The notes under the pieces were generated by a model. It saw only the letters and a list, made by a program, of their open reading frames with translations. It did no database searches and was not told the DNA's origin. A stretch of 64,000 nt of DNA from Streptomyces mesophilus. GTDB taxonomy: Bacteria > Actinomycetota > Actinomycetes > Streptomycetales > Streptomycetaceae. The position numbers and the translations under genes are program-made. The DNA lies in assembly GCF_011044995.1 (NCBI RefSeq), contig NZ_JAAKZW010000002.1, forward strand, positions 124,001-188,000, given 5' to 3'. Numbering within the stretch: position 1 is the first letter of the stretch; each line of letters opens with the position of its first letter. This document shows, in pieces, positions 24,651-33,685 of the stretch.

Positions 24651-25358
24651 ATGAAGACCGACCGCACCGCCACGGCGGAGAGCAACCGCGAACGGATCGT
24701 CGAGGCCGCCACCCGTCTGCTCGCGGAACAGGGGCGTGAGGCGGTGTCGACGCGTGCGGTGAGTGCCGCGGCGGGCGTCCAGGCGCCGACGATCTACCGC
24801 CTCTTCGGGGACAAGCAGGGACTGCTCGACGCCGTCGCCGCACGCGGCTTCGCCGGGCACCTCGGCGAGAAGAACGCGCTGAAGCGCACGGACGATCCTG
24901 TCGAGGACCTGCGCACCGGCTGGAACCTCAACCTGGAGTTCGGTCTCGCCAACCCGGCCCTGTACACGCTCATGCATGCCGAGCCCCGCCCCGGCGGCCC
25001 CTCGCCCGCGGCCGCCGAAGCGCTGGGCATTCTCGCCGGCTCCGTCCGGCGGATCGCCGCCGCGGGACGGCTGCGCATCGACGAGGCGCGCGCCATCCAA
25101 CTGGTCCACGCCGCGGGCGGCGGTACCACGCTGGCCCTCATCGCCACTGACGAGGACCGGCGCGACATCAGCGTGTCCCATCTGGCGCGGGAGGCGGTCA
25201 TCGCGGCGATCACCACCGACGCGCCGACCGCCCCGGCTCCCGGCCCTGCGGGAGCGGCCGTCGCGCTACGGGCACTGCTGCCGGGGACCGACGTCCTGAC
25301 GGCGGGGGAGCGTGGCCTGCTCGCCGAACTGCTCGACCGGATCGCCGCGGCCGGCTAG
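24651..25358 (+). CDS. TetR-family transcriptional regulator
   Basis: 235 residues. The N-terminal HTH domain is RERIVEAATRLLAEQG then VSTRAVSAAAGVQAPTIYRLFGDKQGLLDAV (about 13-62). The C-terminal domain matches a TetR_C group in which the ligand pocket is all-helical. I chose the ATG at 24651; no clear ribosome-binding site lies upstream, and the operator occupies that position. It probably represses itself and the divergent NmrA-like gene. The ligand is unknown. Confidence 0.9.
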   Translation: MKTDRTATAESNRERIVEAATRLLAEQGREAVSTRAVSAAAGVQAPTIYRLFGDKQGLLDAVAARGFAGHLGEKNALKRTDDPVEDLRTGWNLNLEFGLANPALYTLMHAEPRPGGPSPAAAEALGILAGSVRRIAAAGRLRIDEARAIQLVHAAGGGTTLALIATDEDRRDISVSHLAREAVIAAITTDAPTAPAPGPAGAAVALRALLPGTDVLTAGERGLLAELLDRIAAAG

Positions 25359-25404
25359 GGCCTGATCCGCAGGGCGGACCAGCGCCGCCGGCCGCGGCGA
25401 CGCA

Positions 25405-26367
25405 TCACTTCGGTCCCTGCAGCTGCGGCAGCACCTTCGTCCGGTAGAAGTCGAAGAACCCCCGCTGATCCGGCCCGATCTGGTTCACGTACACCCGGTC
25501 GAAGCCCGTCTCCGCGAAGGCCGACAAGCCGGCGACATGCGCGTCCACGTCGTCGCCGCAGACCATCGCGTCCGCCACCTGCTGTTCGGTGATCAGCGGC
25601 TCCAGCTGCTCGAAGTGGCGTGGTGAGGGCAGGATCTGGCCCATCTCGCCGGGCAGCAGCTGGTTCGCCCACAGGCGGCGCACGGTGCGTACGGCCTCGT
25701 CGCGGTCCGGTCCGTAACAGACCTTCAGGCCTCCGCTGACGGGCTTCGAGCCGCCCCCGCCCTTGCGGAACCGGGTCACGAGCGCCGCGTCGGGCGTCAT
25801 CGTGATGTAGCCGTCGCCCACGCGTGAGGCCAGCGACGTGGCCTTGGAGCCGAAGCCCGAGATGTCGATGGGCACGGGTGCGTCGGGCACGGTGTACAGA
25901 CGGGCGTTCTCCACGGTGTAGTGCTTGCCGTAGTGGTTGATCTCCTCGCCGGTGAACAGCTGCCGCATCACCTGGACCGCCTCTTCCAGCATGTCCAGAC
26001 GGATATGCGTGGGCGGCCAACGGGTGCCGAGGATGTGCTCGTTGAGTGCCTCGCCGGAGCCGACACCGAGGCGGAACCGGCCGCCCGTCATCACCGCGCT
26101 CGTCGCCGCGGCCTGCGCGACCACCGCCGGATGCATCCGCAGCGTCGGACAGGTCACCGCGGTGCCGATCGGCAGCGAGACGGCCTCCGCGAGCGCACCG
26201 ATCACCGACCAGACGAACGGGCTCTGGCCCTGCGCCGCGTTCCACGGATGGAAGTGGTCGGAGATCCACAGGGACTCGAACCCCGCCTGCTCGGCCATCC
26301 GCGCCTGCTCGACGAGCTCCGCGGGTCCGAACTCCTCGGTCGCCAGGAAGTATCCGTACTCGGCCAT
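25405..26367 (-). CDS. LLM-class F420-dependent oxidoreductase (FGD-like)
   Basis: A 320-residue TIM-barrel luciferase-like protein. GYFLATEEFGPAELVEQARMAEQAGFESLWISDHFHPW at the N-terminus (about 5-42) and LGVGSGEALNEHILG (about 100-114) are typical of the F420-dependent glucose-6-phosphate dehydrogenase-like branch; the SDHFHPW His is the conserved active-site residue. The substrate may be a sugar or an alcohol; FGD itself and closely related LLMs cannot be told apart here. It lies just downstream of the eRF1-like gene on the same strand. Confidence 0.88.
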   Translation of the reverse strand: MAEYGYFLATEEFGPAELVEQARMAEQAGFESLWISDHFHPWNAAQGQSPFVWSVIGALAEAVSLPIGTAVTCPTLRMHPAVVAQAAATSAVMTGGRFRLGVGSGEALNEHILGTRWPPTHIRLDMLEEAVQVMRQLFTGEEINHYGKHYTVENARLYTVPDAPVPIDISGFGSKATSLASRVGDGYITMTPDAALVTRFRKGGGGSKPVSGGLKVCYGPDRDEAVRTVRRLWANQLLPGEMGQILPSPRHFEQLEPLITEQQVADAMVCGDDVDAHVAGLSAFAETGFDRVYVNQIGPDQRGFFDFYRTKVLPQLQGPK

Positions 26368-26426
26368 GGCTCACCTCCAGGTGAATGCCGACCGGGTACC
26401 TTCCCGCCGGTCCGGGAAACCTGTGC

Positions 26427-27536
26427 TCAGGCCCACCGCAGCAGCGCGCCGAGGCCGCCCGCCGGGCCGTTGTGCGGCGGCACGGCGAGCGCTTCGGCCC
26501 CGGTCGCCGCGGCCGAGCGCAGGAGCGCGTCGTCGGCGCGGGCCGGCTCGGGACGGCGTTCGCCCAGATACGGCACGTCCGAGCGGCGCACGGCCAGCTG
26601 GTCGGGGTCCGGTCCCACCCACACGGTGCGATGGAGATCCGGCCCGGTGGGCTCCAACAGGAGCTCGGCGATGCGGTGTTCACGGGCGGCTTCCACGAGC
26701 GCGGGCACTCCCTCGGCGGCCGTCTGCGGAGCGCCGTGCGGGCCCCGGCCGGCCTCGAAGCGTTCCAGGTCCGCGGCGACACGGCCTTGTTCGTACGCGG
26801 CCATGGCGCGCTGTACGTCCTCGTCGAGCAGCCGGGTGTCCGCGCCGGCCGCACGTCCGCCGTGCTCGGACTCGACGGCACGCTCGCGCAGCTGCTGCGG
26901 CAACACGTCGTACACGGCGCGCCGTTCGCGCTCACCGCCGACGAGGATCACCAGGTCGGCACGGGTCTCCTCGTGGTGTGCGGCGAGGGCCTGCGCGGTC
27001 AGGGCCGCGTTCTGCTTCCAGGTGTTCTCGACCTTCGTCTGGAAGTGGCGTTCGGACCAGTCGCCCGTCGGGGAGCGGTGCAGCGGCCAGTCCTGGCCGG
27101 CGATCTCACCGCTGAAGCGCGTGCCGGACGGCCCGCGCAGCTCGAAGTCGGCGCCCTTGCGGTCGATGTACGCGACCAGGCAGACGAGGTCCTCGCCGTT
27201 GAGGTCGACCAGCGGTGCGACCCGGGGCAGCAGACCCCAGTGGACCTGGTCGCCGGCGGGCGGTGTCAGGAGCGGCGGGTCGAGGACGACCTCCCCTTCG
27301 GTGGCGAAGATCGCCCGCCCGGCGGTTCCGTGCTGGTCGCCCAGTGCTTCGACGGCCGCCTGTACGGCGCGGCAGGTGGGCTCGTCCGCACCCTGCGCCG
27401 CCAGGGTGCGGACCGCCGCCTGGGCTTCGACGCGGCGGTCGTTCGCGGTGGACTCCGTATGGCGCGAGGTGTCGGCGTACACCGAAGCCCAGGGGCCGGG
27501 ACGTGCGAACAGCGGGTTCAGGTAAGCGAGATCCAT
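26427..27536 (-). CDS. eRF1-like (baeRF/Rv2629-type) protein
   Basis: A 369-residue protein of the bacterial/archaeal eRF1-domain families related to mycobacterial Rv2629. It starts with an eRF1 domain 1-like region (SVYADTSRHTESTANDRRVEAQA); VLVGGERERRAVYDVLPQQ matches domain 2, and the last ~90 residues domain 3 (IAELLLEPTG). A GGQ-type motif, as in peptide-release factors, is not evident, so ribosome rescue is not supported. The start is the ATG at 27534-27536. Members are often found near stress or hypoxia genes. The function is unproven. Confidence 0.75.
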   Translation of the reverse strand: MDLAYLNPLFARPGPWASVYADTSRHTESTANDRRVEAQAAVRTLAAQGADEPTCRAVQAAVEALGDQHGTAGRAIFATEGEVVLDPPLLTPPAGDQVHWGLLPRVAPLVDLNGEDLVCLVAYIDRKGADFELRGPSGTRFSGEIAGQDWPLHRSPTGDWSERHFQTKVENTWKQNAALTAQALAAHHEETRADLVILVGGERERRAVYDVLPQQLRERAVESEHGGRAAGADTRLLDEDVQRAMAAYEQGRVAADLERFEAGRGPHGAPQTAAEGVPALVEAAREHRIAELLLEPTGPDLHRTVWVGPDPDQLAVRRSDVPYLGERRPEPARADDALLRSAAATGAEALAVPPHNGPAGGLGALLRWA

Positions 27537-27719
27537 GACGTGCTCCAAGAGAGGGTGTGAGGGATCGCCCTCATCGGTCCTCGCCGGGTACCCGGCCGCC
27601 GCACGGTGACACGATCGTTTTCGTGCGCCGGGCCGACTCGCCGGCGAACCCCTCGCCTCGGCATCGAGACCTTTCGGCTTGGCAGTGCGACCACCCTCGG
27701 CTCGGCCGCACGCCGCCCC

Positions 27720-28730
27720 TCAACTCGGCAGCGCGACCCTCAATTCAGTCGGTCGCGGCACCGTCTCCGCAAGCGCCAGGTCCGACGCACCGGCCGGCCA
27801 CCACCCGGCCCCGTCCTCCATCTGCCGCAGCAGAATCCCTTCCCGTACGGCCCAGGGGGAGATCGTCACCGTCGAGATCCCGGTCAGTTCCATCACCGTG
27901 TGGGCGACCAGCGCACCCGCGAGGGACTGCTTGGCGCGCGCGGCCGAGATGCCGCGCAGCTTCGCGCGGCCCGAGGCCGGCAGCGACGCCAGCCGCTTGA
28001 CCGCGACGGCCAGGTCGTCCCGGCTCAACTCCCGCGGCGTGAACGGGCCATGGCGGCCGGCCGGCGCCCCGCACAGCCGGGCCAGCTGCTGGAACGTACG
28101 GGACGAGGCGACGCTCGTACGCGGCGACTCCCAGCGCACCCGGGCGGCCACATCGCGCAGCTGATGACGCACCGCGCGGCGCATCGCCCGCAGGGCCTTC
28201 TTCGGGGGCGGATCCTCCGAGTTGTTGCAGTACTCCCGCGTCAGCCGTCCCGCGCCCAGCGGCAGCGACACCGCGAACTCGGGCAACCGGCCGCGCCCCA
28301 CGGCCACTTCGAGCGAGCCGCCCCCGATGTCGAGCATCGCAAGGGAGCCCGCCCGCCAGCCCATCCACCGGCGCGCGCCCAGGAAGGTCAGCTCGGCCTC
28401 GACCTCGCCCGGCAGCACATGCAGGCGTATCCCGGTGTCCTGCCGTACGGCGTGCAGCACCTCGTCCCGGTTGGGCGCGTCGCGCACCACCGCGGTCGCG
28501 AAGGCGAACGGCTCGGGCGCGCCCCAGCGTTCGCTCTGTGCGCGCACCGATGCCACGGCCTCGGTCAGTGCCGCCAGCGCGGTGGGCGGCAGCTCCCTGC
28601 TCTCTCCCAGCTGTTCGGCCAGGCGCAGCCGCACCTTGGCCGTGTGCACCGGCAGCGGTGCACCGCCCTCCACGTCCGCGACCATCAGCCGCACCGTGTT
28701 GGACCCCACGTCGATCACCCCGGTTCGCAT
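27720..28730 (-). CDS. Ppx/GppA-family phosphatase
   Basis: 336 residues of the ASKHA-fold exopolyphosphatase / pppGpp phosphatase family. Phosphate-1 motif VIDVGSNTVRLMVAD (about 5-19), the phosphate-2 region MLDIGGGSLEVAVG (about 131-144) and an adenosine-type motif SSRTFQQLARL are visible. It should hydrolyse polyphosphate or the alarmone pppGpp; the two activities cannot be separated by sequence. Streptomyces usually has two or more paralogs, and this is the short single-domain form without the C-terminal HD domain. Confidence 0.88.
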   Translation of the reverse strand: MRTGVIDVGSNTVRLMVADVEGGAPLPVHTAKVRLRLAEQLGESRELPPTALAALTEAVASVRAQSERWGAPEPFAFATAVVRDAPNRDEVLHAVRQDTGIRLHVLPGEVEAELTFLGARRWMGWRAGSLAMLDIGGGSLEVAVGRGRLPEFAVSLPLGAGRLTREYCNNSEDPPPKKALRAMRRAVRHQLRDVAARVRWESPRTSVASSRTFQQLARLCGAPAGRHGPFTPRELSRDDLAVAVKRLASLPASGRAKLRGISAARAKQSLAGALVAHTVMELTGISTVTISPWAVREGILLRQMEDGAGWWPAGASDLALAETVPRPTELRVALPS

Positions 28731-29227
28731 GCGGGGGTGAGTACCCCGAAAGGCGGTGAATAGGCCGGTGTGTGAGGTGCGCGTTGCAGGGTAACCGGCG
28801 ACGACGTCCCCACGAAAGGCTTGAGGTCATGGCCGAGGCCCCCCACCGCGGCGGCGGCCCCGGCTCGCCCGACTGGCCACCGTGCAGATCCACCGCCACC
28901 CGCACGCCGCCCTCGGCGAGGGCTCTGACCAGCAGCTCACGGAGCGGGCAGGGTTGGGCGCCGATATCCTGGACACAGGATGCTGCCCTCTCGCCGGGAA
29001 CTCCGGCTTCGAGCACGGTCGGCACGGCCACCGCGTCATCCGATGCCGCCCGCGCGTTATCTGACGCCGCCCGCACGTCAACTGCCGCCGCCCGTACAGC
29101 GCCCGCGGTCACGACGCCCGCGCCTGGCAGCGCCGTTGCCCTCGCCGGACACCCTCTCGCGCACCGGCACGCCACAGCCCGTCGCCGACCCCGCAGACCC
29201 CACCCCCTCATCACGAAAGGTCCCGCC
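28731..29227. other. Non-coding stretch with 21-nt quasi-repeats
   Basis: About 500 bp between the divergent Ppx/GppA gene and the ThDP enzyme. Open frames cross it on both strands but show no recognisable motif. At 29036-29098 three 21-nt units (29036, 29057, 29078) share the core GCCGCCCG; they would encode an Ala/Asp-rich 7-residue repeat if translated. It probably carries the two divergent promoters. Confidence 0.5.
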
Positions 29228-31039
29228 GTGTCCACCAAGGTCTCCGACCACATCCTCCAGCGACTGCGCGCCTGGAACGTCGAGCATGTCTTCGCCTACC
29301 CGGGAGACGGCATCAACGGCCTGCTCGCCGCCTGGGGCCGCGCCGACAACCAGCCCATGTTCATCCAGTCCCGGCACGAGGAGATGTCCGCGTTCGAAGC
29401 GGTCGGATACGCCAAGTTCACCGGCCGGGTCGGCGTGTGCGCGGCGACCTCGGGGCCCGGAGCGATCCATCTGCTCAACGGCCTCTACGACGCGAAGCTC
29501 GACCATGTGCCGGTCGTCGCGATCGTGGGGCAGACCAACCGGAGCGCGATGGGCGGCTCGTACCAGCAGGAAGTCGATCTCCTGAGCCTCTTCAAGGACG
29601 TCGCCGGCGACTACTGCGAGATGATCACCGTCCCGCAGCAGCTGCCCAACGCCATCGACCGTGCGATCCGCACCGCTCAGGCCAAGCGCACCGTGACCGC
29701 GCTGATCGTCCCGGCCGATGTCCAGGAACTGGAATACGAGGCGCCCGAGCACGCCTTCAAGATGGTCCCGTCCAGCCTGGGGATGCCTCACTACGCGCCC
29801 GTACCCGCCGACAGCCAACTGGCCGAGGCGGCCGAGATCCTCAACGCGGGCGAGAAGGTCGCCGTGCTCATCGGGCAGGGCGCGCGCGGCGCTCAGGACC
29901 AGGTGAAGGAACTGGCGGACGTCCTTCAGGCCGGTGTGGCCAAGGCGCTGCTCGGCAAGGACGCGCTGCCCGACGATCTGCCGTACGTCACCGGTTCCAT
30001 CGGACTGCTCGGCACCCGGCCCAGCTATGAGCTGATGCAGGACTGCGACACCCTGCTGATGATCGGATCGAGCTTCCCGTACAGCCAGTTCCTGCCGGAG
30101 TTCGGGCAGGCGCGGGCCGTCCAGATCGACATCGACCCGTTCATGGTCGGACTGCGGTACCCCTTCGAGCTCAACCTGGTGGGGGACGCCGGCGCGACCC
30201 TCGACCGGCTGCTGCCGCTGCTAGAGCGCAAGAAGCCGGGGAAGTGGCGTAAGAAGATCGAGAAGGACACGGCCCGCTGGTGGCAGGTGATGGAGCGGCG
30301 CGCCGCCGTGGAGGCCGACCCGGTCAACCCCGAGTACGTCGTGCACGCCCTCGACCGGCTGCTGCCCGACGACGTGATCCTCGCCGCCGACTCGGGCTCG
30401 GCCGCGAACTGGTACGCCCGCCATCTGCGGCTGCGCGGCACCATGCGCGGCTCGCTCTCCGGCACCCTCGCGACCATGGGCTGCGGCGTCCCGTACGTGA
30501 TCGGCGCCAAGTTCGCGCACCCGGACCGCCCGGCCATCGCGCTGGTCGGCGACGGTGCGATGCAGATGAACGGGCTCGCCGAACTCATCACCGTCGCCAA
30601 GTACTGGGAGCAGTGGAGCGACCCCCGGCTGATCGTCGCGGTCCTCAACAACCAGGATCTGAACCAGGTCACTTGGGAGATGCGCGCCATGACGGGCGCC
30701 CCGCAGTTCCTGCCCTCGCAGTCGCTCCCGGACGTCGCCTACGCCGACTTCGCCCGCTCGCTCGGCCTGTCCGGCGCCCGGATCGAGAAGGCCGCCGACG
30801 TGGAGGGCGCCTGGCAGCACGCGCTGGCCGCCGACCGCCCGTACGTCCTCGACTTCCGCACCGATCCGGCCGTCCCGCCGATCCCGCCGCACGCGACGCT
30901 CGACCAGATCGAGGCGGCCGCCGTCTCCATCCTCAAGGGCGACAGCGACCGCACCGGGATGATCCGGCAGGGCTTCAAGGCCAAGGTCCAGGAGATGCTG
31001 CCGGGGACGCGGCACCGGGAGGACAAGGACAAGCAGTAG
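29228..31039 (+). CDS. Thiamine-diphosphate-requiring enzyme (pyruvate oxidase / acetolactate synthase-like)
   Basis: A 603-residue ThDP enzyme. The PYR domain holds the catalytic Glu in SRHEEMSAFEAVGYAKFTG (about 50-68), with GPGAIHLLNGLYDAKLD after it. A central FAD/nucleotide-binding-like domain follows, and the PP domain carries GDGAMQMNGLAELITV and NNQDLNQVTWEMR (the ThDP-Mg motif GDG-N). The architecture resembles PoxB-type pyruvate oxidases more than biosynthetic acetolactate synthase, and there is no ilvN partner. The GTG start opens MSTKVSDHILQRL, and a longer upstream frame is unsupported. It converges with the TrmB-LuxR regulator, 3 bp away. Confidence 0.85.
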   Translation: MSTKVSDHILQRLRAWNVEHVFAYPGDGINGLLAAWGRADNQPMFIQSRHEEMSAFEAVGYAKFTGRVGVCAATSGPGAIHLLNGLYDAKLDHVPVVAIVGQTNRSAMGGSYQQEVDLLSLFKDVAGDYCEMITVPQQLPNAIDRAIRTAQAKRTVTALIVPADVQELEYEAPEHAFKMVPSSLGMPHYAPVPADSQLAEAAEILNAGEKVAVLIGQGARGAQDQVKELADVLQAGVAKALLGKDALPDDLPYVTGSIGLLGTRPSYELMQDCDTLLMIGSSFPYSQFLPEFGQARAVQIDIDPFMVGLRYPFELNLVGDAGATLDRLLPLLERKKPGKWRKKIEKDTARWWQVMERRAAVEADPVNPEYVVHALDRLLPDDVILAADSGSAANWYARHLRLRGTMRGSLSGTLATMGCGVPYVIGAKFAHPDRPAIALVGDGAMQMNGLAELITVAKYWEQWSDPRLIVAVLNNQDLNQVTWEMRAMTGAPQFLPSQSLPDVAYADFARSLGLSGARIEKAADVEGAWQHALAADRPYVLDFRTDPAVPPIPPHATLDQIEAAAVSILKGDSDRTGMIRQGFKAKVQEMLPGTRHREDKDKQ

Positions 31040-31042
31040 GGG

Positions 31043-32026
31043 TCACAGCCACCCGTGGCGCTGCGCCTGCAACGCCATCTGGAAGCGGTTCGCCGCGCCC
31101 AGCTGCGCCATCAGGATCTGCAGGCGGCGGAAGAGGGTGCGGCGGCTGATGCCGAGTTCGCGGGCGATGACCTCATCGGTCGCGCCGCTCGCGAGGAGCC
31201 AGAGCAGCCGGCGGTCGGCGGGCGGCAGACCCCCGGGGCGGGTGGTGCGGCCGTGGAACGGCAGGGCGTTGTGCCAGGACTGCTCGAACAGCGCCATCAG
31301 CGCCGAGAGCAGTCCGCACGGCTGCACCACCAGCATCGTGTTGTGCACATCGGCCTCTTTGATCGACAGCGAGACCAGCGCGTACGCCTCGTCGATGATC
31401 ACGAGCTTGACCGGCACCGAGGGCAGCACCCGGGCCTGCTCGCCGGCCTTCACGCACGGCTCGATGACGTCCGTGAGATGGCCCGGGTGCTCGAGCGACG
31501 CCCGCGAGTAGACGACCCGCTGGGTCACTCCGCGCGCGAGCGTGGCCAGCGCGTCGTCGGTGGCGCCTTGCAGAGGGAAGTACGGCGGTGACTCGAACTG
31601 CCGGATCTGCGTCCGGGCGCTCGCCCAGGCCTGCCGGATCCGCGGCCCGATCGCGTCGCCGGTGACGACCTCGACGAGATCGTCGTTGTACGCCGCGAGC
31701 CGCTGCCGCCGGAAGGACTCGAAGGCGCCGCCGACGGCGATCCGCGACTCCTCGACCTCGGCGGCCCGGTGCCGCGCGAGGATCTCCAAGCCCGCGCCGG
31801 GTGGCACCGGTGCCACCACGTCCGCACCCTGCGCGGCCGCGCTCGCCAGGCCCGCGTCGACCAGACCGTCGTACGCACGGGTCAGCTCGCCGCCGTCCAG
31901 CTCCGCTGCCCGGCCCACCTCGCCCAGCGGGGCCGGGGCGACATCGAGCAGCGCCAGATAGAGCCGGGCCGCCGTGTCGTCGAGCCCCAGGGAACGCAGA
32001 GCCTGGCCGAGTTTCGCGGGCGTCAT
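31043..32026 (-). CDS. LuxR-type regulator with TrmB-like N-terminal domain
   Basis: 327 residues. The N-terminal ~60 residues form a TrmB-like winged helix (LRSLGLDDTAARLYLALLDVAP). A central sensor domain has an PLD-like or substrate-binding fold. The C-terminal LuxR HTH is ADRRLLWLLASGATDEVIARELGISRRTLFRRLQILMAQLG (about 270-310). Streptomyces has many of these paralogs, often linked to secondary metabolism or morphology. No receiver domain is present. Its targets are unknown. It points away from the aminopeptidase P gene. Confidence 0.87.
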   Translation of the reverse strand: MTPAKLGQALRSLGLDDTAARLYLALLDVAPAPLGEVGRAAELDGGELTRAYDGLVDAGLASAAAQGADVVAPVPPGAGLEILARHRAAEVEESRIAVGGAFESFRRQRLAAYNDDLVEVVTGDAIGPRIRQAWASARTQIRQFESPPYFPLQGATDDALATLARGVTQRVVYSRASLEHPGHLTDVIEPCVKAGEQARVLPSVPVKLVIIDEAYALVSLSIKEADVHNTMLVVQPCGLLSALMALFEQSWHNALPFHGRTTRPGGLPPADRRLLWLLASGATDEVIARELGISRRTLFRRLQILMAQLGAANRFQMALQAQRHGWL

Positions 32027-32219
32027 GCGCGGCTCTCGTTCGTCGTCATGGGCGGCGTTCGTTCATCGTCATACGCAGCATTATCGGCGGTCCGGACACC
32101 GCCTTGGCCGATCTGTGCCACTGGCACTCCCGGGCACCACGCCCCCGGGACGCCGGTTAGCTTCGCTCGCGGAAGAGCAACGGAAGAGCACCAGTGCGGA
32201 CGCAGAAAAGGTGGACGAC

Positions 32220-33632
32220 GTGGCGAAGCGCCGGAAGAACGGTCTCTACACAGAGATCTCCGCGGAACTCTCCGCTCTGATGCGCACGGGGTGGGCGGAC
32301 ACCGAACGGCACGACCTGGAGCCCGACGCGCAGGCTCCGTACGCCGCCCGACGTCGCGCCGCGCTCTCCGCGCGCTTCCCCGGCGAGCGTCTGGTGATCC
32401 CGTCGGGGAACCTCAAGACCCGCTCCAACGACGACACTTACCCGTTCCGGCCCTACACCGGCTATGTGCACATGACCGGCGACCAGGCCCGCGACGGCGC
32501 CCTCGTCCTCGAACCCCGCGCGGACGGCGGCCACGACGCCTACTGCTACCAGCTGCCGCGCGACGGACGGGACAACGACGAGTTCTGGATCGGGTACACC
32601 GCCGAACTGTGGATGGGCCGCCGCCGCTCACGGGCCGAGTCCGAGCGCGTGCTCGGCCTCGCATGCCGTGACGTCCGTACCGCGGCCGAGGACCTGGCCG
32701 CCTCCTCCGGCGTGCCGACCCGGATCGTCCGCGGGCTCGACCCGGCCCTGGAAGCCGCCGTCACCACCGACGAGGAGCGTGACACGGACCTGGAGGAGGC
32801 GCTCAGCGAGCTCCGGCTCGTCAAGGACGCGTGGGAGATCGGCGAGATGCGCGCCGCCGTGGACTCCACGGTCCGCGGTTTCACCGATGTGGTCGGCGAG
32901 CTGTCGACGGCCGTCGCCACGTCCGAGCGCTGGATCGAGGGCACCTTCTACCGCCGCGCCCGGCTCGAAGGCAACCACGTCGGATACGGCTCGATCTGCG
33001 CCGCCGGCGAGCACGCCACGATCATGCACTGGACGGACAACGACGGCCCGGTGCGCCCAGGGGAGCTGCTCCTGCTCGACGCAGGGGTCGAGTCGCGCAC
33101 CCTCTACACCGCCGACGTGACCCGCACCCTGCCGATCAGCGGCACGTTCACACCGGTGCAGCGCAAGGTCTACGACGCGGTGTACGAGGCGCAGGAGGCC
33201 GGCTTCGCGGCGGTCAAGCCGGGCGCCGCCTACCGCGACTTCCACGAGGCGGCCCAGCGCCACCTCGCGGCCCGGCTCGTCGAGTGGGGCTTCATCGAGG
33301 GCCCGGCGGAGCGCGCGTACGACCTCGGTCTGCAGCGTCGCTTCACGATGGCCGGCACCGGCCACATGCTCGGCCTCGACGTGCACGACTGCGCGCACGC
33401 CCGCAGCGAGGAGTACGTCGAAGGGGCCCTGGAGCCCGGCATGGTCCTCACGGTCGAGCCCGGCCTGTACTTCCAGCCGGACGACCTCACCGTCCCCGAG
33501 GAGTGGCGCGGTATCGGCGTACGGATCGAGGACGATCTGCTCGTCACCGCCGACGGCCACGAGAACCTGTCGGCCGCACTGCCGCGTTCGGCGGACGAAG
33601 TCGAGGCGTGGATGGCCGAGTTCGCGGGCTGA
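32220..33632 (+). CDS. pepP: Xaa-Pro aminopeptidase (aminopeptidase P, M24B)
   Basis: A 470-residue dimetal peptidase that removes N-terminal residues ahead of proline. The N-terminal domain contains PSGNLKTRSNDDTYPFRPYTGYVHMTG. The pita-bread catalytic domain has metal ligands in LLLLDAGVES (Asp), YTADVTRTLP (Asp), GTGHMLGLDVHD (His), LTVEPGLYF (Glu) and GIGVRIEDDLL (Glu). I chose the GTG at 32220 because AAAAGG lies 8-14 nt upstream and the product opens AKRRKNGLYTEISAELS, as in Streptomyces homologs; other upstream starts are possible. Confidence 0.92.
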   Translation: MAKRRKNGLYTEISAELSALMRTGWADTERHDLEPDAQAPYAARRRAALSARFPGERLVIPSGNLKTRSNDDTYPFRPYTGYVHMTGDQARDGALVLEPRADGGHDAYCYQLPRDGRDNDEFWIGYTAELWMGRRRSRAESERVLGLACRDVRTAAEDLAASSGVPTRIVRGLDPALEAAVTTDEERDTDLEEALSELRLVKDAWEIGEMRAAVDSTVRGFTDVVGELSTAVATSERWIEGTFYRRARLEGNHVGYGSICAAGEHATIMHWTDNDGPVRPGELLLLDAGVESRTLYTADVTRTLPISGTFTPVQRKVYDAVYEAQEAGFAAVKPGAAYRDFHEAAQRHLAARLVEWGFIEGPAERAYDLGLQRRFTMAGTGHMLGLDVHDCAHARSEEYVEGALEPGMVLTVEPGLYFQPDDLTVPEEWRGIGVRIEDDLLVTADGHENLSAALPRSADEVEAWMAEFAG

Positions 33633-33648
33633 GCGGTCCGAGTCGTAG

Positions 33649-33675
33649 GGTCCGGGGCGTTTGCCGCCCCGGACC
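33649..33675. terminator. Bidirectional hairpin between pepP and the MFS gene
   Basis: GGTCCGGGGCG (33649-33659) pairs exactly with CGCCCCGGACC (33665-33675) around a 5-nt loop. It lies between two convergent genes whose stops are at 33632 and 33686. Confidence 0.8.
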
Positions 33676-33685
33676 TTCGCGGCAT

